64,000 nt of DNA from Adenanthera pavonina (Eukaryota > Streptophyta > Magnoliopsida > Fabales > Fabaceae), in assembly GCA_026686845.1 (NCBI GenBank), contig JAIVEN010000012.1:1800501-1864500 (forward strand). The letters run 5' to 3'. The notes below the pieces were generated by a model that saw only the letters and a list, made by a program, of their open reading frames with translations, had not been told where the DNA came from and did not search any database. Position numbers and translations under genes: made by a program. Below are positions 10,582-20,036 of this stretch, piece by piece; position 1 is the first letter of the stretch; the number at the start of each line of letters is the position of its first letter.

Positions 10582-11402
10582 TAAGTGAGATCATCAACTC
10601 CAAAATATAAGTTTCAGATCCAAGCCCAATAGGAGCCCAATGAAGGAGGTTAATTAAAATATCATGTGCTTTATTAAAAGAGCATATGACTTAGACATTA
10701 ATGGGCTTAATTAATGTTAATTTCGTTTTTATTAATTATGGGCTGAACTTTGTTAATTAATAAAGCCCAATTAGTTAAATAGTAGTCTTTTTGATGGCAT
10801 ACCTTGTAAATAAACATGTCATGTGCCAAACATGTGATTTCATTAATGTGTTGGCATGTTTATAAGGGCTTAGGTATTATTTTATTATTTTCTTATGAAT
10901 TTTCGTTATTTTATTTTAGGGTTTTATTTTACTAGTTTCCTAGGTCCAATAGGAGTGTTGTTTGGGCCTAAAGTCTCCTAATACTATTAGGATTACTTGA
11001 GCCCAAATTAATTAGGGTTTCTAGGCTTATTAGGTTAGATTTTACCTTGCCTATTTAAGGCTAACTATTATGTATGTTTTTTAGATTTGAATGATTAAAG
11101 TTTCAGACTTTGTGAGTTTCTCTTGCGTTCTTTGAGTGCTAGAGCGAACTGCGACTTATCAAGGAATTGGTCCTTCCTTGTGGCGTAACCAGAACTAGGG
11201 TTCAAGAGATCGGTTCTCTTGGGTTCTATTCACCTAGACCAACATATCTTGTGTGCTTTCTTGATTATTCTCATCTTTGTGTGTCTTTCTTCTTACTGTT
11301 TTTCAATTTTCCAGTTTTTGTGTCCCTTGTTTCGCAAAGATCTGGGTGTCATACACATAAAAGTGGGTTCTTTGGACGGGTTCCAAAAGGGTTCACTTAT
11401 CA
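10582..11402 (+). repeat. LTR-A-I, 5' LTR of A1 (3' portion)
   Basis: Aligns throughout with 16985-17809. It contains a TATA-like CTATTTAAGG at 11051-11060, the double hairpin at 11160-11221 and the terminal ...GGGTTCACTTATCA. The left part is displaced by COP. Confidence 0.92.
11160..11221 (+). ncRNA. LTR double hairpin, type A
   Basis: HP1 pairs CAAGGAA (11160-11166) with TTCCTTG (11174-11180). HP2 pairs CAAGAGA (11203-11209) with TCTCTTG (11215-11221). They are joined by the conserved linker TGTGGCG. The position is about 100 bases after the TATA-like box, so the structure should be in the transcript 5' end. Confidence 0.7.
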
Positions 11403-12394
11403 TTTGGCATCAGAGCTTAGGTTTGCAAATCAAGGTATGTTCTATATTTTGCTTGTTTCCTTGTTTCAATCCATCTTCGCTGCTTCAAAAAAAAAAATTT
11501 CGCGTCACTGTTCATAATGTACGGATTTCACTGTTCACCGGCATTGTTTCGTACTGTTCCGTTTTTTTGCCGGCACTGTTTCATTTTCACGGTTTACCGA
11601 GCACTGTTTTCCGTCACTGTGCATCTGACGGTTTCGGACTGTTTTTTTGTGATTACTGTTCCCCGTCACTGTTTCATGCAGTGTTCACGAAACTGTTTTC
11701 GAGTGCTCTTCACGGTTACTGTTTCGGATTACTGTTCAAAAATCTGAAAAAAAAAAAAGATAGATTGATTGCTGCAAAAAAAAAAATGAATATAGCAGCA
11801 ACTGAAAAAAAATAGCAGAAAGAAAAATTAAAAAAAAAATAAAAAAAAAGAAGTGAGATTTATTGCTGCAAAAAAAAAATATATATATATATATAGCAGC
11901 AACAAAAAAAAAAGGTAGTAAAAAAAACATTATTTGATTGGATTTGATTTGAAGCTTGATTGACTTAATTTATCAACTTTGGTGGCAAGTCTCATTAAAA
12001 TATCTATAATTTCTCTTTCCTTCAGATTTCTTTCCTTATCAGTTCCTACAAATTGTCATCCTTCTTTGTTCTATTTCCTTCATATTTCTCTTGTTGGAAA
12101 TTTCAGTTCCTTTGTGTTCATTTTATGTTGGTTATTGTTTAATTAAATTAGGATCTTTGAGAACTTTAATTTTGAACTTTTGTTTTCTGTGATTGCCACT
12201 TCTTTAAGAAAACCAGTTTCCTTTTGATTGAAGTTGTGGTTTTAAGAGATAAATTGCATCATATTTGAAAAAAAAGCCTTGATTTAGTGTGAAACACGAG
12301 TGCATCTGCATTATTTGAGTGAAACACGTGAGAGAGTGTGTGAGGTCCCTATTTCTTTTCTCTTTATTTTACATTAACATTTCATATTATAAAC
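11403..12394 (+). other. A1 leader: ACTGTT array, A-rich hairpins and pre-gag block
   Basis: From 11510 to 11735 about a dozen degenerate repeats of (C)ACTGTT(C) occur. From 11745 to 11930 A-rich DNA holds two inverted repeats, TTGCTGC/GCAGCAA at 11769-11801 and 11863-11902; the second encloses an (AT)n loop. Near the 3' end, GAAACACGAG (12291-12300) and GAAACACGTG (12321-12330) form the pre-gag block shared by all gypsy families here. Short open frames in the array are compositional. Confidence 0.75.
11405..11416 (+). promoter_or_regulatory. A1 primer binding site
   Basis: TGGCATCAGAGC lies two bases after the LTR end. It differs at one base from the canonical tRNA-iMet complement, and A4 has the same variant. 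Confidence 0.85.
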
Positions 12395-12733
12395 ATGGCT
12401 GTTGGAGAAGTTGATTTTCAGGACTTATTAAGGACATTCAATGATCAAATTAAGGAAGTGAATGTAAAATTGGATCTCCTGGAGTTCCCTACTATAGCTA
12501 AAGCAAGGCGTAATCCAAAGGTTCCTGCTCACACGGATGTTCTTAGCAACATCAAACCAAAGATTCTACTATTTCATGGTGAGAAAAATCCTGATGTTTA
12601 CTTGGATTGGGAAAGAAAAGTTGAACAAGTCATTGCATGTTGCAACTACTTCGAAATAGAGAAGGCACAATGTGCTTACCTTCGATTAGGTAAAAAGGTT
12701 GCTGCTTGGTGGAAACGGATGGAAACTAGATGA
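12395..12733 (+). CDS. gag: A1 ORF1: gag-like N-terminal protein (112 aa)
   Basis: ATG 12395 follows the pre-gag block. The product begins MAVGEVDFQDLLRTFNDQ and includes PKILLFHGEKNPDVYLDWER and the gag signature AAWWKRMETR. It aligns with the first third of B1 gag (FQGKMDPDLYLEWERKVELV) and would form part of the capsid domain. The frame stops at TGA 12731-12733, and ORF2 continues in the same frame from 12734 with the next gag motif (ITWNEMRAVLRQKY). The same TGA occurs in A3, so it predates these copies. Read-through or reinitiation at 12773 would be needed for a longer gag. Confidence 0.65.
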   Translation: MAVGEVDFQDLLRTFNDQIKEVNVKLDLLEFPTIAKARRNPKVPAHTDVLSNIKPKILLFHGEKNPDVYLDWERKVEQVIACCNYFEIEKAQCAYLRLGKKVAAWWKRMETR

Positions 12734-12772
12734 GCTACGAATGGAGAACCTTCCATTATAACATGGAATGAA

Positions 12773-14239
12773 ATGAGAGCAGTCTTAAGGCAAAAATACA
12801 TGCCATCCAAAGCTAAAAGTGTGGTTGAACATTTCAAGGAGATGCAAATGTCCGTGGTCCAAGATTCATGTGATTCCCACATGGAGAAAGATGATCAAGT
12901 GGATAATGACATTGCTACTACTTCAACAACTGATGATGTAATGAGAGAATTCGCTACAGGTATGCCTAAACCTCAAAATTCTAATACTGATATCTCTTGT
13001 GATTTAAGATGTGATAATTCTAGTAAGATGAATAATGTTGCTTACATTGATGATATCCCTTGTGTTGAAACAATTGAATTGAAATCTGAATTAAGATGTG
13101 CTGAACTTGAGAATCCCAATGAGTTTAATGTTATTAATTGTGATAATCGTATTAAACATGATATCTTGCTAAATCTTGAAGAGAGAATTGATCCAGATGC
13201 TGATAGTGTTTTGTTAAAAGGCTTAGATGATTCTAGTTGTGCTTCTAGTGTGCAAATTGAAAATAATGTTGTAGCACAATTGGAAAAGGAATTGCATAAT
13301 ATTGCTTGTGCTTATGAGCAAAATTATCATTGTTTGCATCCTTTAGCTGAAAAACATGATTTATTTGTTATTAGTGATTTGGTGGAAAATTCTGTGGATG
13401 GTATGATTTCTTTGGTAATTGACTCTTATAATTACATTGATGTTGAGCATATTGACATAGTAATTGGAAATTATGCTTTTGATTCTAACTTGAATGAGCA
13501 TATTAGTCTCTGTTCTTTTGTAGTGGAAAAGGCCCATGAATCATTGCCATGTAATTTAGGTGAAACTCATGAGAAAATAAAGAGTAAGCTTAAGTGGAAA
13601 AACATGAGTGGGAAAACTAAGAGAGAAAGAGTCCACAAAAATGCAAAGAGTGTAAAAAGAATAAGTGAGAAAAAGATTGAGAGAAGAATGAAAAAGAGAA
13701 AGAAAAAGAGAGAAAAGAGAAAAGAAAAGGAGAGTTTGAGGAAGAATGAAAGTGAAAGTAAGCTTAAAGTAGTTTGTACAAAACTTCTTCCTTCTTTACC
13801 TCATCTTTCTTATGTGTCTTTGTTGTATTTCCTTTGTCCTTCTCATTATGTTTCTAATTTATTTAAATTATGTCATCCATCATTGTTGCATGAGTCCGCA
13901 ATTTCTTTTGAGTCCAAATTGCATGAATCAATAATGAGTTCATTAGTTACTTTAGTGCCTTCTTTCTCTAGTTTATCCTTCTATGTCATTCCATCTCATC
14001 ATCATAGTGTTTTGTATTTCCTATGCATTTGTGAAGTAGTTCCTATTTGTTTTAAGTTTTATGTTGCTTGTGTGTTTCATAAGTCATGTGCTTTCATGCT
14101 CCATTGTTGGCATTGTGTCCTATCTCATCCACATAAGTCTATTATGTTCCATTCTCTTTCTAGTTCATTCTCTTCTTTTGGTTTTATGTTAGTATGTACT
14201 TCTTTAGTCATTACTTCTCTATCTTTGTCTTACCATTGT
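12773..14239 (+). CDS. A1 ORF2: gag remnant, KR-rich linker and Ser/Phe/Cys-rich accessory frame, interrupted by B2
   Basis: Open from ATG 12773 (MRAVLRQKYMPSKAK) to the B2 insertion at 14240. Order: a gag-like start, an acidic Asn/Asp-rich region, a protease-end remnant (VEHIDIVIGNYAFDSN), a Lys/Arg run (about 13615-13760) and a Ser/Phe/Cys/His-rich segment (CHPSLLHESAISFESKL, SFYVIPSHHHSVLYFLC). There is no zinc knuckle, DTG protease site, YxDD or DDE triad. It aligns without net frameshift to 48822-50227 and 59311-61401. Function unknown. The T-rich half could instead be noncoding or intronic. Confidence 0.6.
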
Positions 14240-14672
14240 TGATGGAGAACAAGTGAACTTTCAATCATGGAGATCCAATGTGCCCAAAGACCCTCTTCAA
14301 GGAGTAGGAGGCCCAATAACAAGAGGTAGGACAAAAGCCATGAAAGAGGCCTTGCAAGGATTGGTCCAAGAGCTTAAGGAGAAAGAGCCCATCTATTTGG
14401 AAGACTTAGAGCAAATCGAGCCACCTTCTAATCCAAAAAGAATGATTATTTACTTGGAGGCCCAATTTGAAGATCTTAAAGGCCCAACCCAAATCCAAAT
14501 GGAAGAGCTTGATTAAAGAAGTCATGTGCTTCATTAATGAGTCATGTGACTTTAGGATTAGATTTATTCCTTTCTAATTTATTTTAAATTTTCGTTTTAT
14601 TTTTGATTTGATTTTTTCCAGATTAGATTAGATCAGTTTTTGATTGGTTCTCACTTGTATTTATGAGGCCAA
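14240..14672 (+). repeat. B2 5' LTR fragment
   Basis: Matches the first half of the B2 right LTR (15514 on), including the extra segment near GATCTTAAAGGCCC that is missing from both LTRs of B1. It carries the PMTR-type tail frame (14253-14516). Confidence 0.9.
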
Positions 14673-14687
14673 ACAGAAGTAGTAAAT

Positions 14688-15513
14688 ATGACACATTTTA
14701 TTGTTGTTGTGGATAGATTTAGTAAAATGGCACATTTTATTGCATGCTCTAAGACTAATGATGCTGTTCATATTGCTAATCTATTCTTTAAAGAGATTGT
14801 GCGATTGCATGGTTTACCAAGAACAATTGTGAGTGATAGGGATGTGAAGTTTCTTAGTCATTTTTGGAGAACTCTTTGGAATAAACTTGGAACTAAACTT
14901 TTGTTTTCTACAACTGCACATCCACAAACTGATGGACAAACAGAAGTAGTAAATAAGACACTCACTACTTTATTGCGTGCAATCATTCAAAAGAATTTGA
15001 AAAACTGGGAGAGTTGTTTGTCTCATATTGAATTTGCATATAATAGAGTTGTTCATTCCACTACATCTTATTCTCCCTTCGAGATTGTGTATGGATTAAT
15101 CCTTTAACTCCCTAAGATCTTTTACCTTTGCCTATGCATGAAAGAACTAACCTTGATGGCAAGGAAAAAGCTAAGTTTGTGCAGGAACTTCATGCTAAAG
15201 TTCGAGCCAATATAGAAAGGAGGAATGAACAATATGCTCAGCAAGCAAACAAAGGGCGAAGGCGAGTTGTATTCAACCCTGGAGATTGGGTTTGGGTACA
15301 CTTGAGAAAGGAAAGGTTTCCAGCGCAAAGGAAATCTAAGCTGCAACCGAGAGGAGATGGTCCTTTTCAAGTCCTGGAAAGGAGTAATGACAATGCCTAC
15401 AAGATGGACTTGCCTAGTTCCTACAGCAATGTTAGTGCTACTTTCAATGTTTCAGACTTGTCCTTGTTTGATACTACAGATTCGAGGATGAATCCTTTCG
15501 AGGAGGGAGGGAA
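14688..15513 (+). pseudogene. pol: B2 pol fragment: integrase core to C-terminus
   Basis: Begins inside integrase (IVVVDRFSKMAHF), retains the second catalytic Asp (VSDRDVKFLSHFW) and Glu (TDGQTEVVNKT), and stops at 15105-15107 after a one-base loss relative to B1 near 15095. The frame from 15128 gives the C-terminal module (NPGDWVWVHLRKERFPAQRK, GDGPFQVLERSND) and runs over the PPT into the LTR. Here the Arg codon that is a TGA in B1 (57903) is intact, as is the site where B1 has an extra T. The two copies therefore carry different lesions. Confidence 0.88.
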
Positions 15514-16347
15514 TGATGGAGAACAAGTGAACTTTCAATCATGGAGATCCAATGTGCCCAAAGACCCTCTTCAAGGAGTAGGAGGCCCAATGACAAGAGG
15601 TAGGACAAAAGCCATGAAAGAGGCCTTGCAAGGATTGGTCTAAGAGCTTAAGGAGAAAGAGCCCATCTATTTGGAAGACTTAGAGCACATGGAGCCACCT
15701 TCTAATCCAAAAAGAATGATTATTTATTTGGAGGCCCAATTTGAAGATCTTAAAGGCCCAACCCAAATCCAAATGGAAGAGCTTGATTAAAGAAGTCATG
15801 TGCTTCATTAATGAGTCATGTGACTTTAGGATTAGATTTATTCCTTTTTAATTTATTTTAAATTTTCGTTTTATTTTTGATTTGATTTTTTCCAGATTAG
15901 ATTAGATCAGTTTTTGATTGTTCTCACTTGTATTTATGAGGCCAACTTAAGATTTAATTCAAATTTGAATTTAAAAGTCAAAAACAAAAGGATAAGCCTT
16001 ATCTATAAGGAATCACTTATTCTATTAGGACTAGGATTAGGATTTCTATTATCATTTATAGACCATATGGTGTCACATTGCAGATTAGATTTGAATAATA
16101 TTTTGAGTGATTTCTCTATTCAATTTCGTGTGAGATTGTTAGGGTTCTTCATGTTCTTCCTAGAATACGGATTCGACTTATCAAGAGAATTGACCAGCTC
16201 TTGTGGCGTCTTGTGTTTGGGGTTGCTAGAGTTCTCTCTAGAGGTTCCATTCGGTCTCTCAATTGCTTCGGGTTGCTTCCGTTGTTTTTGATTGGGTTCT
16301 TGAGTTGCCTAAGACTTGTTCTTAGGAGGTTCACCCTATTTCTATCA
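15514..16347 (+). repeat. LTR-B, right LTR of B2 (834 bp)
   Basis: Preceded by the purine tract GAGGAGGGAGGGAA. About 25 bp longer than the B1 LTRs, so it represents a different B subfamily. The double hairpin (CAAGAG/CTCTTG and CTAGAG/CTCTAG) lies near 16192-16243. Confidence 0.93.
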
Positions 16348-16892
16348 ATTGTGAATCATCATTTAATATTAAATCTGTCCAGATTTTGAGTTTATTGCAT
16401 TATAATCACATCTGCCCAGATTTCATCTCGTATGATCTTTCTCATGCATTAGTTTCAATTAAGTCCTTTTGTGTCAAGTTTTGTCCCCATATCATTTCCC
16501 ATGAATCCGCTAACACCTTGGTTCCATTTAAGTTTTGTTGTTTTGAATTGGTGTTTAGCTATTTATTACAGGTTTTGAGTGAGGTTGATGAAAGCTCTTG
16601 TTTTCCAATCCATGAAAATGAGTTGTATGTGATTCAAACAAATGGATTGCATAGAAAGTTTTTTTTATCCTAGAGATTGGTTGCAAAAGCTTAGAGAAAC
16701 ATTTAAAGCCAATTTGCAACCAAGGGAGAATATTGTCTTCCAAGTTAATGTGAAGATCAAAGCCACAAAGCAACAATTAAGTCTAAAAGGTTAGTATAGT
16801 CCTTGTTATCTATTTGATGCTTTTAATCGTTCCCTTTCTTTCCACGTAGATTATGGAGATTCGAGGACGAATCCTTTCGAGGAGGGAGGGAA
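16348..16892 (+). pseudogene. A1 internal 3' end, continuation of ORF2
   Basis: Continues the T-rich accessory frame of A1 after the B2 insertion, then a motif like TTATTACAG|GTTTTGAG, then a degenerate integrase C-terminus. Frames are broken (open pieces near 16386-16673). The segment ends in the polypurine tract at about 16877-16892, which also encodes the tail DSRTNPFEEGGND. Confidence 0.65.
16877..16892 (+). promoter_or_regulatory. A1 polypurine tract
   Basis: CGAGGAGGGAGGGAA directly before LTR start TGATAGAATAAGG. The same tract precedes every gypsy 3' LTR in the window (near 15500, 28135, 29818, 36285, 58146, 61288, and on the minus strand at 43284). Confidence 0.88.
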
Positions 16893-17809
16893 TGATAGAA
16901 TAAGGGCTAGGCATGACTTGCAAGAGTTTGGAGCGGAGCATGGAGAGCTTGGAAGACTTGATCAAAGTGCTAAATATAAAGCCCAATTTTAAGTGAGATC
17001 ATCAACTCCAAAATATAAGTTTCAGATCCAAGCCCAATAGGAGCCCATTAAAGGAGGTTAATTAAAATATCATGTGCTTCATTAAAAGAGCATGTGACTT
17101 AGACATTAATGGGCTTAATTAATGTTAATTTCGTTTTTATTAATTATGGGCTGAACTTTATTAATTAATAAAGCCCAATTAGTTAAATAGTAGTCTTTTT
17201 TATGGCCTACCTTGTAAATAAACATGTCATGTGCCAAACATGTGATTTCATTAATGTGTTGGCCTGTTTATAAGGGCTTAGGTATTATTTTATTATTTTC
17301 TTATGAATTTTCGTTATTTTATTTTAGGGTTTTATTTTATTAGTTTCCTAGGTCCAATAGGAGTGTTGTTTGGGCCTAAAGTCTCCTAATCCATTAGGAT
17401 TACTTGAGCCCAAATTAATTAGGGTTTCTAGGCTTATTAGGTTAGATTTTACCTTGCCTATTTGAAACTAACTATTATATACTTTTTTAGATTGGAATGA
17501 TTAAAGTTTCAGACTTTGTGAGTTTCTCTTGCGTTCTTTGAGTGCTAAAGCAAATTGCGACTTATCAAGGAATTGGTCCTTCCTTGTGGCGTCACCGGAA
17601 CTAGGGTTCAAGAGACCGGTTCTCTTGGGTTCTAATTCACCTAGACCAACATATCTTGTGTGCTTTCTTGATTATTCTCATCTTTGTGTGTCTTTCTTCT
17701 TACTGTTTTTCAATTTTCCAGTTTTTGTGTCCCTTGTTTCGCAAAGATCTGGGTGTCATACACATAAAAGTGGGTTCTTTGGACGGGTTCCAAAAGGGTT
17801 CACTTATCA
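16893..17809 (+). repeat. LTR-A-I, 3' LTR of A1 (917 bp)
   Basis: TGATAGAATAAGG...GGGTTCACTTATCA. The double hairpin is at 17566-17627. It shows the undisrupted version of the COP target (AGCCCAATTTTAAGTGAGA near 16983). Confidence 0.93.
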
Positions 17810-18783
17810 GATCCAAAAGTTGAAGACAATTGATCCATTACAAGGCATGGGAGGCCCAATGACCAGATAAAAAACTAAGGTAATGAAAGAGGCCTTGAAT
17901 GGTGTGGTCAACAAGCAACTTGAGATGGAGCCTTTGCACTTAAGTCAATTTGAAGCCCAAGAGCATAACAATGGCATGATTATGTTATCATATATAGAAG
18001 TTCAGATTTAAGCTTAAAATCAAGTCCAACATGTGAATCTCTTAAAGAGCATGTGACTTGATGAGGATTAATGGGCTTAATTAGTATTAATTTTATTTTT
18101 ATTAATTATGTGTTGGACATTGTTAATTAATAAAGCTCAATTAGTTAATTAGTAGTCTTTTTGATAGCCCACCTTGTAAATAAGCATGTCATGTGCCAAA
18201 CATATGATTTCATTAATGTGGTGGCATGTTTATAAGGGTTTAGGTCTTATTTTATTATTTTCTTATGAATTTTCGTTATTTTATTTTAGGATTTTATTTT
18301 ACTAGTTTCTTAGGTCCAATAGGAGTGTTGTTTGGGCCTAAAGTTTCCTAATCCTATTAGGATTACTTAAGCGCAAATTAATTAGGTTTTCTATGCTTAT
18401 TAGGTTAGATTTTACCTTGCTTATCTAAGGTTTTACTTTCATGAGCGTTTTTCAGATTTGAATGATTAAATTTTCTGACTTTTGTAACTTTATCTTGCAT
18501 TCTTTGAGTGCTAGAGTAAACTGCGACTTATCAAGGAACTAGTCCTTCCTTGTGGCATCACCGGAACTAGGGTTCAAGAGACCAGTTCTCTTGCTTCTAC
18601 TTCTCAAGACCAACATCTATCCTTCTTATCTTCTTTATTATTATTTTCTTTTGCTACCGTTTTTTATCTGTTTTGTTTATTTTCTTTGCGTCTAGTCTTT
18701 GTGTTCCTTGTTTCGCAAAGATCCGGGTGTCATACACATCAAAGTGGGTTCTTTGGACGGGTTCCATCAGTGTTCACTTATCA
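17810..18783 (+). repeat. LTR-A-III, nearly complete, missing its first bases
   Basis: Aligns with the inverted LTR at 28806-29776 except for roughly the first 30 bp. It retains the PMTR-type coding stretch (CATTACAAGGCATGGGAGG near 17833), now with stops, and the double hairpin at 18532-18593. It abuts the end of A1 directly. Confidence 0.85.
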
Positions 18784-20036
18784 CCAAGGCATGAAAAAGA
18801 TCATATGAGATGAAATCTGGGTAGATTTGAGCATAAGGCAATAATCTCAAAATCTGGACAGATCTAACATTAGATGATGATGCACAAAGATAAGACAAAG
18901 ATAGAGAAGTAATAACTAAAGGAGTACATATTAACATAAAACCAAAAGAAGGGAATGAAATAGAAAGAGAATGAAACATAATAGACTTATGTGGATGAGA
19001 TGGGACATGATGCCAACAATGGAGCATGAAAGCACATGACTGATGAAACACATATCTCATGAGATGATAACACAAAATATGAAACAAATTGGAGGGATAC
19101 AAGAAACAACTTGAGGAAACAAAACATAAAAAGGATGAAATGGAAAGACATTGATGGATGAATTAGAGAAAGAAGAAACTAAGTTATCAAATGGACTTAT
19201 TATCACATTGGACTCAAGAGGAACTAAGGTTTCATAACACAAAGAGGAATGAAATAAACTACAAAAATTAGAAACTAAGTAAGAATGACAAAGAAGATGA
19301 AGTGAAGGAACATATGAAGAGGGAAGAAAGTTTAGTGAAACTAACCTTATCCTCACACTCTCTCAAACAACTCTCAACTATCTTTCCACACTTATCTTGT
19401 TGCTCTCTCTCATTTCTCTTTTCTCTTTTTTTTTTCTTCCTCTTTTTCTTTCTTTTCCCACTTTTCTTCTCACTCACTCCTCTTGCACTTTTTTGCATTT
19501 TCTTGGACTTCTACTCTCTTATTTATCTTTTTTCTTTTCTCATTTCTACCACCCTTATTTTTCCACTTTAGCTCACTCTTAAAGTTTTCATGATTTTCAC
19601 ACAAATGAATGCATGGCAATGGTTTATGGGTTTTATATAAACACAAGAACAGTTTTTAACATGCCCATTAAAATCAACACAATCAAAATCTCCAATCACC
19701 ATGTCAACATGCTCAATCTCACCATTGTAATCATAAGAACCAATTTCCAATGAAATTTTATTATTAACACTACTGGGAACTAGCATGCTACTATCCAAGG
19801 AATTTTCCATCAAATCAATCATGATTCTCATATAGAAGTTGCTCATAATCAAGGTTACTCTCAACATCATGAAAATCACTTTCTAATTGTACTACGTTTG
19901 CAGCACAACTAGATTCAACAAAGCTATCATCGCTAACAACATCTAGCACAATTTTCTCTTCAAGATCTAACAAGACATCATATTCAATCAATTCAATGGA
20001 ATTCTTATGATCAACACATTCAGATTTAATTTCCAA
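18784..20036 (-). pseudogene. A2: inverted fragment of an A/F-type interior
   Basis: Read on the minus strand it gives, in order, an acidic region (near 20060-19815), IEHVDMVIGDFDCVDFNGHV (near 19700), a Lys/Arg run (19500-19390, seen as a T/C-rich tract on the plus strand) and the Ser/Phe/Cys-rich accessory frame (19356-18790). The gag start, leader and 3' end are absent. Several stops and shifts break it. Its right edge joins a truncated LTR-F near 20037 without a visible duplication. Confidence 0.75.

Larger units (their letters stand above)
14240..16347 (+). mobile_element. B2: internally deleted B-type gypsy copy, TSD ATTGT
   Basis: Starts TGATGGAGAACAAG and ends ...TTTCTATCA, flanked by ATTGT at 14235-14239 and 16348-16352. 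The left LTR is truncated at about 14672 and joined, through a scrambled junction, to integrase sequence. The 3' end of pol, the PPT and a full 834-bp right LTR follow. It split ORF2 of A1, which resumes at 16348. Confidence 0.93.
10582..17809 (+). mobile_element. A1: gypsy-like non-autonomous element, nested host of COP and B2
   Basis: Visible parts are the 3' portion of the 5' LTR (10582-11402), PBS, leader, a gag-like ORF1, ORF2, the internal 3' end and a 917-bp 3' LTR (16893-17809). COP interrupts the 5' LTR and B2 interrupts ORF2. The interior has no zinc knuckle, RT, RNase H or DDE motif. The remainder of the 5' LTR should lie to the left of COP, outside the window. Confidence 0.85.

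Noticed and set aside
10138..10584. Open frame of about 148 codons across the COP LTR
   Set aside because: Lies in the LTR R/U5 region and is mirrored by a shorter piece at 282-515; no protein motif, and the frame is not kept in the solo LTR beyond chance.
11160..11221. LTR hairpins as intrinsic transcription terminators
   Set aside because: Bacterial-type termination does not apply in a plant nuclear retrotransposon, and no U-run follows the stems.
11167..11930. Several frames over the A1 LTR end and leader, on both strands
   Set aside because: They follow the ACTGTT array and A/T homopolymers; composition explains them.
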